Made by a program: the position numbers and the translations under genes
Assembly (NCBI GenBank): GCA_023138875.1
Contig: JAGLOO010000006.1
Span: 1-64,000, forward strand
DNA: 64,000 nucleotides
Direction: 5' to 3'
From: Bacteroidales bacterium
GTDB taxonomy: Bacteria > Bacteroidota > Bacteroidia > Bacteroidales > GCA-2748055
The notes under the pieces: generated by a model
Database searches by the model: none
The model's input: only the letters and a program-made list of their open reading frames with translations
Told to the model about the DNA's origin: nothing
Shown here: in pieces, positions 9,950-19,565 of the stretch
Layout: each line of letters opens with the position of its first letter
Position numbering within the stretch: the first letter of the stretch is position 1

Positions 9950-11482
9950 TTAAGTTATTTTTTGATGTACCGGCAAGGCTATTGTGCACCTTACACCACC
10001 CTTCTCAAGATTCTTTAAAGAGATTGTTCCGTTATGGGCAGCCACAATTTCATGTGATATTGCTAAACCCAATCCTGAGCCGGTCTCCTTGGAGGTAAAG
10101 AATGGATCAAATATTATTTCCAGTATCTCATCAGGAATACCGGTGCCTGTATCAGTGATTTCAATAGTTACCATCTGCTTTTCCATATCATAGCGGGTTG
10201 AAATGGTAATCACTCCCTGATCTTTGATGGATTCAACGGAGTTGTTTAGCACATTGATCAGTACCTGCCTGATGGAATTGCCATCTACCTCAATGGATGG
10301 AGGTTCCTTACAAAGTTGCTTGCTGAACCCGATCTGCTTACCGGAATCACTTAAATCGATCATGCTCACAACCTCTTCCAGTATTTGGTCCAGATTCGTT
10401 GGTTTCAGGTGTTTATAGATGGGTCTTGAGAACACCACCAAACGCTTGACCAGCAGCGATAGTCGATTGATCTCATCCAGGACCAGTTTCATGGAATAGG
10501 GGGGGATCTTTTTCTGCAACGCTTCACTTATAAGGACCTCTTTCTCCCACATCTGCACCCGTGTTTTCACAACGGACAATGGGGTTTTTACCTCATGGGC
10601 CACCCCGGCAATCATCTTTCCCAGGGAGGCCATCTTCTCTTTTTGCTGCAGGCGTTTCTCCAACCCGGCGCGGTCCCGGCTCTCCTTTTCCAGCATACTG
10701 AGCATCTCATTGATGCTTGCAGGAATGAACCCAAACCACCCGCCTCTCCTTTTCAGCCGGTACCCGGGATTATTGTGGGCATTGTTTAACTCCTTCCTTA
10801 TATTTTTGATACCGTTCCGCAGGAAGAGTGATATCATGGCCATTACCATGAATCCAAACAGAGAGAGAATCGTCACAAAATTGATGATCCTCTTTAATTT
10901 TGCAACGGGCAGTTCTCTTTCAATATGCACCCTGATCCAAACCGCACCCACCGGTTCACCCAAATCACTGAACGGAACCGTAGCAAGTGGAAATACTGCA
11001 GGATCAAACGCATGTACATTGATGATCTCCCTGTTGCCTGATAAAGATAACATGGCCTGCTCCTTGATAATGTTGTAAGACCTGGGGGGGGGTCCGTAAA
11101 CCGGAACCGGTGGTGGTGAAGTGGGAAATGCATAACCCATAAAGCCATCCAAGTGCTTAAAATAGACTCCTCCCTCCAATCCTTCATACTCCATAAGGAG
11201 CGGATTCAGCAGATCGGTATAATAGCGATCAATCATCATTGAAGAGTCACAGGAAAGTGTACCAGGAATCGATAATTGTGTAAAACGCCTTGCCGAACTG
11301 CTGTTTTCAATTTCCTCTGAGAGGTGCCTGGCATAAGATAAGCAAATCAGTTTTTTTTCCTCGATCAGTCTCTTTTCCCACCTGGAAGAAAAGTAGAAAG
11401 AGCCCAGTACCAACATCAGGATAGAGGTAACAGCAATGAACGCAATCTGAAGAATTCTTTTGTTTTCTTTTGTCAGGCTCAT
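9950..11482 (-). CDS. membrane sensor histidine kinase
   Basis: Two TM segments flanking a periplasmic region; GVAHEVKTPLSVVKTRVQ H-box; NVLNNSVESI, DTGTGIP, GSGLGLAISHEI. Confidence 0.93.
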   Translation of the reverse strand: MSLTKENKRILQIAFIAVTSILMLVLGSFYFSSRWEKRLIEEKKLICLSYARHLSEEIENSSSARRFTQLSIPGTLSCDSSMMIDRYYTDLLNPLLMEYEGLEGGVYFKHLDGFMGYAFPTSPPPVPVYGPPPRSYNIIKEQAMLSLSGNREIINVHAFDPAVFPLATVPFSDLGEPVGAVWIRVHIERELPVAKLKRIINFVTILSLFGFMVMAMISLFLRNGIKNIRKELNNAHNNPGYRLKRRGGWFGFIPASINEMLSMLEKESRDRAGLEKRLQQKEKMASLGKMIAGVAHEVKTPLSVVKTRVQMWEKEVLISEALQKKIPPYSMKLVLDEINRLSLLVKRLVVFSRPIYKHLKPTNLDQILEEVVSMIDLSDSGKQIGFSKQLCKEPPSIEVDGNSIRQVLINVLNNSVESIKDQGVITISTRYDMEKQMVTIEITDTGTGIPDEILEIIFDPFFTSKETGSGLGLAISHEIVAAHNGTISLKNLEKGGVRCTIALPVHQKIT

Positions 11483-11500
11483 GCGAGGATTTCCTTCTGT

Positions 11501-12490
11501 TTAGAAAAGATCCTGCACAAGATCGTAATTATTTAGCGCTTTTGTCAATTCAGGGGAGGAATCGGAAAACAAGTTACACATGGCATCTCTGTTCCTTAAT
11601 TCAACTTTGGAGACGACCTTCATGGTAAGCCTGGTCTTTGAATATCTTCTCCCGGCATCCTCCGGCATTAATACATCACCCATAATCAGGTTGGGATTCA
11701 ATACCCCTGACAGGTCACTACTTGTATATTCAAAAGCTCTTTTCCAGAGAGGTTCAGAATAGCCATAATGGCTGCAATTCAGACTCAGATAAACAGAACC
11801 ATGGCCGTCAGGAAGTTTTGAGACGGCCTCATCCACATAGAATGCAATAAGCATCTCTGTATCCTCACCCATGGGATCCTGTTCTATATAGGACTGTAAC
11901 TGGGGACACGATTGAGTGATGATGCGGCTTTCCGGAAAGCCTTTTTGTATCAGCGCTTTTCGGTGACTATCCTCAGAAATGGTAGTTTCTGTTCCGGTGA
12001 TAATAGCCACAGAATTTTCCTCATCTGCCAGGGCATCTTCAATCAGCTTTACACCGGGTTCCACGATTCCAACCACCTCTGTACCGGAGTTCTGGACAAA
12101 TGGTGTATCCCGGTAAATAACAGAGAGGGTATTACAGGCTATCAGAATCACGTCGGGTTGAAAAGTACGCTCTATTCCACTAAGTACATCATTGAAAATC
12201 GCTATTTTCTCTTCTCTTGTTGAGAGGGCATTATACCCCTGGTCAGCTTCAAAGAGTGCATTGACAAAAACCAGGCTCACCCTTTTGTAGTGTCCTGATT
12301 TGGATATCTTTTTCGCTATAACATCCATGACTGCCAACCCTCCAAGCCCCGAATCAGTGATCACCACCGTAATCTCTTCCCTGTGGGCAGGCGAATGATT
12401 GGAGGGCTGTATTCCTGCTGAGAACAGATGACTTGTAATCAGAATAAACGCAATAAAAAACACTTTTCTTCCGAAGAATTTCATCATCAT
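11501..12490 (-). CDS. Asp/Glu racemase family protein (MurI-like) with N-terminal signal sequence
   Basis: TDSGLGGLAVMD, ACNTLSVIY and LNCSHYGY (both catalytic-Cys motifs) preceded by MMMKFFGRKVFFIAFILITSHLFSAG. Confidence 0.8.
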   Translation of the reverse strand: MMMKFFGRKVFFIAFILITSHLFSAGIQPSNHSPAHREEITVVITDSGLGGLAVMDVIAKKISKSGHYKRVSLVFVNALFEADQGYNALSTREEKIAIFNDVLSGIERTFQPDVILIACNTLSVIYRDTPFVQNSGTEVVGIVEPGVKLIEDALADEENSVAIITGTETTISEDSHRKALIQKGFPESRIITQSCPQLQSYIEQDPMGEDTEMLIAFYVDEAVSKLPDGHGSVYLSLNCSHYGYSEPLWKRAFEYTSSDLSGVLNPNLIMGDVLMPEDAGRRYSKTRLTMKVVSKVELRNRDAMCNLFSDSSPELTKALNNYDLVQDLF

Positions 12491-12505
12491 ATTCTCCTGT
12501 TAAAT

Positions 12506-12539
12506 AATAAGCTGTGGGTGCTTCCACCCACAGCTTATT
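12506..12539 (-). terminator. 15-bp perfect hairpin with A/T-rich downstream tract (terminator or intercistronic attenuator)
   Basis: AATAAGCTGTGGGTG-CTTC-CACCCACAGCTTATT, perfect 15-bp arms and 4-nt loop, followed on the minus strand by TTATTTA. Confidence 0.8.
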
Positions 12540-12563
12540 TATGTTTGATAAAACAGTCCAATA

Positions 12564-15500
12564 CTAATTAACAATCACCTTTTTCGTGCTAATCATTCCA
12601 TCCAGTTTTGAAACCCTTAAAAGGTATACTCCTTTTTGATCTCCAAGGTTGATGGAAAAGTCAATAGCTGAACCGGGATTACTATCCCTGAAAACAATCC
12701 GGCCAGTCATGTCGAACAGGGCCAGCTCTTTCAATGCCCCGCTTTCTACTCTCACCCTGAATATTCCGGAAGACGGATTGGGATATACATCCACTGTAAA
12801 TTTCTGATGAGCGAATTTTTCAACACCAACTTCAGACTCATACTCATAAGCTCCGATGTCAATGACAGACCCCCTGTTCTTACCTTCAATATCCTGTTCA
12901 GGAACCCCGGGCTCACTGCTGGTTCCCTCTGCAATGAGCACTGAGGATTCAACCAGTCCCCAGTTGGAAGCGGCATCAAAACCCATGTAGCCTGCCTCTC
13001 CGGACACGTCAATAAAACCAGGGTTATCGCGGTTAATATCCAGGGTATCGATTAAGATACAGGAAGATGCACTCACAGAGTCCATGATGGCACAATTCAC
13101 CACATTAACATAGACTCCGGCATCAGCCATCTTACCGGTGTTACTGATATCAAATGTATACTCCTCTGTTCCATCCACATTCATCCAGAACACACAATTA
13201 ATGATGTCGGGTTCGGTATTCATATAGGGAGAGGTGCCTTGGTAATTCCTGATTGCAGGACCATAGGTTCCTCCTCCTCCCGGATCGTTATCCGGAAGTT
13301 TATTATATACAAATGTACAGTTAATGAATGCTGGTGAGCATTCAAAGTTCCTGACGGCTCCGCCTTCATCTTTGGCCTCGTTATTTGCGAAGACGCAATT
13401 GATATATTGCGCACGTGTACCTGAAGCGTTATAAACCGCCCCGCCATCATCATTGGCATAACCCCTTATGAAGAAGCAATTCTGAACCACAGGACTTGAT
13501 ACATCATCCCCGCTCCTGTAAAGGTACAGACCTGCACCGTCATCGCAGTAATTGTCGTAGAAGGTGCAATTGACCACATTTGGAGATGATGCTCTGAGTT
13601 TCATCCCTGCTCCATTGCTTTTTTCAATGTCAGAGAAGCCACCAGTTATTATAAAGCCATCTATGGTTGTAAGGGCTGAAATAGATTCACCATAAATCAC
13701 CCTGGGCGCATTTCCACCTGTCAGGTAGCCATTTCCATCCACATCGGCACTCAGCTGTGTCTCATTGGCTTCTCCCATTCTGTATTGACTTCTTTCATCC
13801 TTTGAGGATTCTGTTCCTGCAAATCCTCCATAGAGGCTAACTCCGCTCTTCAGTGTAAAAGAGGTGTCTGTTGGTACCAGGTATTTCCCTTTTGCAACCC
13901 AGATTTCAGTTCCAATCTCACCTGCATCAATTGCAACCTGGATATCTCCCGATGCATTGGCCCATGAGGAACCGTCACCTGTACCACCCTCGGTGATGTA
14001 TACCATACTCACCACCATTTCAACAAATGTGACTGCCAGTGTTGCATCTGCATCGATCCCTGTCAACAGATAGGTGTATGTACCATCGCCGTTATCAACA
14101 ACATCTCCTGTTACATCTGTACCATCCAAAGTAATGGCATCAAGTATGTATCCTGCATCTGCAGTAATTGTAAATTCCGTTTCATCGTTGATAGTGACAT
14201 CCACACTGCCCGACGGATCGACTGAACCGTTAGCACCTGCTGATATGGTCACCGTAAACAGTTCCAGGAAGGAGACGGACAATGTGCTGTTCTCCCCAAC
14301 ACCAATCAGCGTATAGGTGTATGTACCATCCCCGTTATCCGTAACCTGCTCCATAACAGAGGTGCCGTTCAACAGGATCTCAGCAAAGACAAATCCGGCA
14401 TCGGGGGTAATGGTAAACACAACCTCATCGGTGACTGTAACTGCTGTATCACCCACCGGGGATATGGTACCCCCTGCACCTGCTGTAACAGCAACCGTGT
14501 ATTTTACAGCCTCTGGCTCAAATGTGACTGCCAGCATTCCGTCTGCATTAACAGCAGTGGCAGTGTACCCAAAACTACGGTCTCCGTTGTCGGTAAGTGA
14601 TGGCATGATATCGGTGCCATTATAAGTGGCAGCAGTCAATTCATATCCTGCCCTGGGTGTTAGTGTAAAAGCCTGGTCTGCACCGGAAACAACGTATACT
14701 CCAAAAGGAGTGATGGTCCCGTAACCGGTAATATCGCCGGCAATAATAAAGGGTACGGCTGCACCGTATTCATAAGCTCCCACATCGGGTGTGGCGTCCC
14801 TGAACCCAGGTATAATATCCATGACCGGGGCACCTGCCACCAGACCGGCATCAATCAATACAGATGTGGCCTGAATAGCCCAATCAGCTGCTACATCATA
14901 ACCATCACTGCCTGAGGCGCCTGAAGTATTGACAAACAGCGGATCTGTTGAACTGATGTCAATCAGACCTGTTACTGTCGCTCCTGTTGCAGTGTATGTG
15001 CCTTCCATGGCACAGTTTATGAGTGTTACGGTTCCATCAGTAGTAAGGGTAATGTCTTCGCTTACAACACCTGATTCAGTGTTTCCCCAGGAAACAGAGT
15101 TTGTAAATACAGGAGCGGATACTGAATTATTGATCTCAATAGCCGGTCCATCTCCTGCACCAGGCAATGAATTTCGGGTAAATGTACAATTCATAAAAGT
15201 TGGAGAGGATTTATACACCCTGACTGCACCACCATCATTTACCGCACTGTTGTTTGAGAAGACGCAATTGGTAAATACCGCATCACAACCGGTTGCCGTA
15301 TATACTGCTCCACCTTTGTCTGCAGCGTAATTTTTTACAAAATAACATCCTGTAACTGCCGGAATCGATGTTGTTGCAATGTAGAATCCGGCTCCGTTAT
15401 CACCACACCAGTTATCAAACAATGTACAGTTGATGATATTGGGCGAACCATTAGAGAGTCTCAGGCCGGCCCCGTCATCCGAAGAAGCATCGGCATAGCC

Positions 15501-15947
15501 TCCTGTAATGGTCAGACCATCCAGTGTTGTCACATTCGTGATATCCTTTCCATAAACCACCCGGTTTGCATTGGCAGCATCTGTCACTCCGTTCTTATCG
15601 ATATCACCACTGAGAATGGTCTCATTAGCCCCACCCAGGCGGTAGTCTGTTCTCTGAATCGGACAGGTTTCCGTTCCGGAAAAACCACCATACAGGCTAA
15701 CTCCATCCTTAAGTATAAAAGTAGAGTCACCGGGAACATAATAGGTTCCACCCTTTATCCAGATATCAGTACCGGAATCAGAGGATTCAATAACATCCTG
15801 AATGCTGCCAGCTGCATTCGCCCAGGATGTTCCGTCTCCGGTACCATCCGAAGAGACGTAGACAACGCTTTGGGCATTTACTGAGCCTGCCAGTCCAAAG
15901 ACAAGTAAAACCGCAGTTGCAAAAAGCATTTTGTAAAGATTTTTCAT
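12564..15947 (-). CDS. secreted surface protein: two parallel beta-helix (DUF1565/Pmp-like) halves, central tandem repeat domains, T9SS type A sorting domain
   Basis: Signal peptide; repeated GTSWANA...IQ..I...VSLYGGF.GTE architecture; C-terminal DVYPNPSSGIFRV...YLLRVSKLDGMISTKKVIVN. Confidence 0.85.
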   Translation of the reverse strand: MKNLYKMLFATAVLLVFGLAGSVNAQSVVYVSSDGTGDGTSWANAAGSIQDVIESSDSGTDIWIKGGTYYVPGDSTFILKDGVSLYGGFSGTETCPIQRTDYRLGGANETILSGDIDKNGVTDAANANRVVYGKDITNVTTLDGLTITGGYADASSDDGAGLRLSNGSPNIINCTLFDNWCGDNGAGFYIATTSIPAVTGCYFVKNYAADKGGAVYTATGCDAVFTNCVFSNNSAVNDGGAVRVYKSSPTFMNCTFTRNSLPGAGDGPAIEINNSVSAPVFTNSVSWGNTESGVVSEDITLTTDGTVTLINCAMEGTYTATGATVTGLIDISSTDPLFVNTSGASGSDGYDVAADWAIQATSVLIDAGLVAGAPVMDIIPGFRDATPDVGAYEYGAAVPFIIAGDITGYGTITPFGVYVVSGADQAFTLTPRAGYELTAATYNGTDIMPSLTDNGDRSFGYTATAVNADGMLAVTFEPEAVKYTVAVTAGAGGTISPVGDTAVTVTDEVVFTITPDAGFVFAEILLNGTSVMEQVTDNGDGTYTYTLIGVGENSTLSVSFLELFTVTISAGANGSVDPSGSVDVTINDETEFTITADAGYILDAITLDGTDVTGDVVDNGDGTYTYLLTGIDADATLAVTFVEMVVSMVYITEGGTGDGSSWANASGDIQVAIDAGEIGTEIWVAKGKYLVPTDTSFTLKSGVSLYGGFAGTESSKDERSQYRMGEANETQLSADVDGNGYLTGGNAPRVIYGESISALTTIDGFIITGGFSDIEKSNGAGMKLRASSPNVVNCTFYDNYCDDGAGLYLYRSGDDVSSPVVQNCFFIRGYANDDGGAVYNASGTRAQYINCVFANNEAKDEGGAVRNFECSPAFINCTFVYNKLPDNDPGGGGTYGPAIRNYQGTSPYMNTEPDIINCVFWMNVDGTEEYTFDISNTGKMADAGVYVNVVNCAIMDSVSASSCILIDTLDINRDNPGFIDVSGEAGYMGFDAASNWGLVESSVLIAEGTSSEPGVPEQDIEGKNRGSVIDIGAYEYESEVGVEKFAHQKFTVDVYPNPSSGIFRVRVESGALKELALFDMTGRIVFRDSNPGSAIDFSINLGDQKGVYLLRVSKLDGMISTKKVIVN
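14005..14755 (-). repeat. three consecutive ~80-aa 'bacterial repeat' domains inside the T9SS protein
   Basis: Three copies of the pattern V..GA.G...P.G......D..FT.T..AGY......NGT.V....DNGDGTYTY...G......L.V.F. Confidence 0.8.
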
Positions 15948-16192
15948 GATTGTACGTTTTAATTTAGTTGTACCATTGGTTCTGAATAAAATCTATAATC
16001 ACTTATTGTGCCATTTTCGCTGTTTTAGGATGTTCCATAATAGATTATCTGCCGGAAAATGAATCGCATTATTCCTTATGGCCTGTTAAAGAGTAGGTTA
16101 CGAAACTTATTACGAAGATAATTTTCAGACTGAATTATTTACCGAATGGCAATTCGTACATATTGAACAGGTAAATCACGCTATTTCTGGTT

Positions 16193-16239
16193 TTTTTGTG
16201 CAAAAACAGCACAATTGCTGTGCTAAAAGATCACAAAAA
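16193..16239. promoter_or_regulatory. nested co-centred dyad symmetry upstream of susC-like gene
   Basis: Outer arms TTTTTGTG (16193-16200) / CACAAAAA (16232-16239) and inner arms AGCACA (16208-16213) / TGTGCT (16219-16224) share the same centre, 16216. Confidence 0.55.
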
Positions 16240-16301
16240 GAGACTTTGCTTCAGGGTTATAGACAAATTACACATCAATTCAAAAAAAAACAAACTATTA
16301 A

Positions 16302-16333
16302 TTGACACCTATTTTTAATTGTCTGTAATTTTA
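16302..16333 (+). promoter_or_regulatory. candidate promoter for susC/susD operon
   Basis: TTGACA (16302-16307) - 18 nt - TAATTTTA (16326-16333), similar to the Bacteroidetes -33/-7 arrangement (TTTG / TAnnTTTG). Confidence 0.35.
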
Positions 16334-16415
16334 TCAAAGATCCTTCTGGTAAATCTGACTGAAGTTGTTTTGTCAAATAATCAAGCTCTGTTTAAAACCT
16401 ATTAAGACAATATCT

Positions 16416-19400
16416 ATGAAAAAATGTTCATATGGCCATATTGTGCTCCGGGGTGTAATGATCCTTGTGCTTGGTTGCCTGATTCCCGATAAGGCTCTCT
16501 CAGGTTCTACATACCAGCAAAATCAGCAAAGAACCATCTCGGGCACTGTAACTGATGAAGATGGTTTTCCATTGCCCGGAGCAACCATTTTAATCAAGGG
16601 TTTTGAGTCCGCCGGGGTCTCAACAGGGGCCGATGGAGAATACTCAATTGCAGTAAGCAATGGAGACGTCCTGGTTGTATCTTTTGTGGGTATGAAAACT
16701 AAGGAGGTTTCCATTACCGATCAAACCAACCTGAACATTGTCCTGTTAAGCGACCTGACAGAGCTTTCTGAAGTGATGGTAGTGGCCTTCGGTACTGCAA
16801 AAAGAGAGACCTTTACAGGTTCTGCCAGTGTGGTAAGCTCAGATAAAATTGAAAGTCGTCCGGTTGCTTCGTTTACAGCCGCCCTGGCTGCAAATACTAC
16901 CGGAGTAGTAATTAATACCTCGGGGCAGCCAGGTGATGGAGAGGTTGTCAGAATTAGGGGCACCGGTTCTGTAAATGCCACTCTTGCACCGCTGTATATT
17001 ATCGATGGAGTTGCTGTCAATATGAGCGACCTTTCCGGGCTAAGCACCTCAGATAGTAATCCGATGGCCACGCTTAATCCCAGTGATATTGAATCGATCA
17101 CTGTGTTGAAAGATGCAGCAGCTTCTTCATTATATGGGTCACGTGCGGCAAACGGGGTGATCCTTATCACAACCAAACAGGGAAAAGAGGGTAAGACAAG
17201 ATTTATTCTTGATGTGCAATATGGTATTGCCAATGGGCTTTACTCCAAACCCATTGCCGATAAGGACCAGTTTGCGGAGCTCTGGACAACTGGAGAGGTA
17301 CACAGGATTATGGCCCAGGACGCCATTTTCACCGGGTTAGATGCCATCGATTATATTAAAAATACGTACAAGAACCCAAATACATATGACTACTATATTA
17401 AAAAGGCAAGAGATAATTTCAATACAGCTTTTGCCATTGATGGAATCGAATATGATTTCTGGGGTGACGGATACGATTCTATACCGGATACCGATTGGTA
17501 TGATGTGGTAAGCCGAACCGGGGGGACCCAAAAAATCAACCTCTCCGCATCCGGCGGACAGAATGGAGTAACCTTTTTTGTTTCGGGAGAGTATTTTAAC
17601 CAACTCGGGACCATCATCGGATCAAACCTGTCCCGTTTCTCGGGGAGGGTTAATCTTACATCCAGAACCAATAAAGTGGCATGGTTTGGTGTCAATATGG
17701 CCATGTCCTACAACAACCAGGATGGACCTATGCAGGGAAACCTCTATGCAAATCCGCTGCGTGCAGCAGCCAATATTCCATCTGTGGTACCAGTATACAT
17801 TGATGGAGAACCCAATCTTTCCCTTCCAGGTGATATATTAAATAATTATAACCCTGTGGCCATTATGAATATGAATATTTATAATGCCTATTCTTACAGA
17901 ACTTTAGGTACAGCATGGTTACAGCTGAATTTTACGAAAGATCTCTTTCTGAAGACAACCCTGGGCTACGATAACAGACCCTATTATCAGATAAGATGGG
18001 AAAACAAGGATATCGGAACAGGGGCCGGATACAATGGCAGAAGGCAGGATATTGAGGTCACCAGGCGAAGGTTGACTTCCTCAACCATTTTGAATTTTGA
18101 GAGAAGCTTCAATGAAAAGCATAATCTGGCCCTGCTTGCCGGATGGGAATCGGAATGGACACATACCAACCGGCTCGGTGCAGTATCAACAGAGTATAGT
18201 TCAAACCTGACACCTGTTCTGAGTGCCGGAACAATTCCCACGGCAGCCTACGGAAGAACATATGATGATGCGCTTCTGTCAGCAATCTCCAGGATCAACT
18301 ACAATTTTAAAAGTAAATACTATGCCCAGTTCAGTTACAGGGCGGATGGCTCCTCCAGATTCGGTCCAAACACCAGGTGGGGTAACTTCTATTCAGTTTC
18401 CGGATCCTGGAGATTCTCAGAAGAATCCTTTATGAATATGGGTTGGCTCAATGATGGGAAAATTCGAGCCAGTTACGGAATCAACGGTACTTTACCCGGT
18501 GGCCTTTATGAGTATCTGGGCAATTATACACTGGGTTATGACTATTACAATTTACCGGGAGCACGGGTTACTAATATCGCCAATATGGGGTTGAGCTGGG
18601 AGCAAAGTAAAAATATCAATCTGGGGTTTGAGATAAAGATATTGGATGGCAGAATCTTTGCGAGTGCTGAATACTACAGCAGGCACGCAGAGGACCTGCT
18701 CTTCGACAGGGAAATATCCAGAACTACCGGTTTTACCACAGCTACTGTGAATATGGGTGCCATGCGGAACTGGGGATATGAATACTCTCTGGAGGCATAC
18801 CTGGTAAGGGCCAGTAATTTTACATGGGATATTACTGTTAATCTCTCAACACTGACAAATCAAATAACTGAACTGCCGAATGATAATGTGGGGACAACGA
18901 ACATAGACAGGGAGGGATATGCAGAAGGATCCCTTTATTTGCCTGAATATGCAGGTGTTGATCCATCCACAGGAGCACCCACATGGTATCATATCAATGA
19001 CGAAACCGGGGAAAGAACGGTGACATTCGATTACAGTGAAGCCACCCGGCAAATCATCGGGACACGGGAACCTCATTTTTCAGGAGGTTTTTATTCGCAT
19101 TTTGCGTACAGGAATTTCAATCTTGATATGCTGTTTTCTTACGCCTGGGACTATTATACACTCGATTATTGTGCAAGCAGATATACCCAAACCGATGGGG
19201 GACAATCCTATGTGAATTCAGAAATTGTCCAATTGGATAACTGGACACCCAATGATACAGTTGCAGCGAATCCAATCCGCATTAACGGGATAACAAATGG
19301 CAACCGGTTCTCCACCAGGCATGCTTATGATGGAGACTATATTAAGCTAAAAAATATTAAGCTTAGTTATCGGTTTCCTGTTCAATGGATCAGGAAGATC

Positions 19401-19559
19401 AAACTTTCAGGAGCTTTGATTTATGCACAGGTTGAAAATGTATTCGTACTTACAGATATGCCAAACTTCGATCCTGAAATCAGGGTAAACGGGTACCGTT
19501 ATGTTTACGATTTCCCCTCTCCCAGAACTTATACGGTAGGTATCAAAATAACCTTTTAA
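16416..19559 (+). CDS. SusC/RagA-family TonB-linked outer-membrane protein
   Basis: Carboxypeptidase-like N-terminal domain (ISGTVTDEDGFPLPGATILIKG), plug (VRIRGTGSVNATLAPLYIIDGVAV), C-terminal ...RTYTVGIKITF; start reset to MKKCSYGH at 16416. Confidence 0.95.
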   Translation: MKKCSYGHIVLRGVMILVLGCLIPDKALSGSTYQQNQQRTISGTVTDEDGFPLPGATILIKGFESAGVSTGADGEYSIAVSNGDVLVVSFVGMKTKEVSITDQTNLNIVLLSDLTELSEVMVVAFGTAKRETFTGSASVVSSDKIESRPVASFTAALAANTTGVVINTSGQPGDGEVVRIRGTGSVNATLAPLYIIDGVAVNMSDLSGLSTSDSNPMATLNPSDIESITVLKDAAASSLYGSRAANGVILITTKQGKEGKTRFILDVQYGIANGLYSKPIADKDQFAELWTTGEVHRIMAQDAIFTGLDAIDYIKNTYKNPNTYDYYIKKARDNFNTAFAIDGIEYDFWGDGYDSIPDTDWYDVVSRTGGTQKINLSASGGQNGVTFFVSGEYFNQLGTIIGSNLSRFSGRVNLTSRTNKVAWFGVNMAMSYNNQDGPMQGNLYANPLRAAANIPSVVPVYIDGEPNLSLPGDILNNYNPVAIMNMNIYNAYSYRTLGTAWLQLNFTKDLFLKTTLGYDNRPYYQIRWENKDIGTGAGYNGRRQDIEVTRRRLTSSTILNFERSFNEKHNLALLAGWESEWTHTNRLGAVSTEYSSNLTPVLSAGTIPTAAYGRTYDDALLSAISRINYNFKSKYYAQFSYRADGSSRFGPNTRWGNFYSVSGSWRFSEESFMNMGWLNDGKIRASYGINGTLPGGLYEYLGNYTLGYDYYNLPGARVTNIANMGLSWEQSKNINLGFEIKILDGRIFASAEYYSRHAEDLLFDREISRTTGFTTATVNMGAMRNWGYEYSLEAYLVRASNFTWDITVNLSTLTNQITELPNDNVGTTNIDREGYAEGSLYLPEYAGVDPSTGAPTWYHINDETGERTVTFDYSEATRQIIGTREPHFSGGFYSHFAYRNFNLDMLFSYAWDYYTLDYCASRYTQTDGGQSYVNSEIVQLDNWTPNDTVAANPIRINGITNGNRFSTRHAYDGDYIKLKNIKLSYRFPVQWIRKIKLSGALIYAQVENVFVLTDMPNFDPEIRVNGYRYVYDFPSPRTYTVGIKITF

Positions 19560-19565
19560 CAATCA

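Noticed and set aside
13864-15330. Several + strand ORFs antisense to the T9SS beta-helix gene
   Set aside because: Low-complexity Val/Ser/Pro-rich translations mirroring repeats on the coding strand.
16721-17233. 170-aa minus-strand ORF within susC-like gene
   Set aside because: Antisense to a strong SusC-family CDS; no domain signature.
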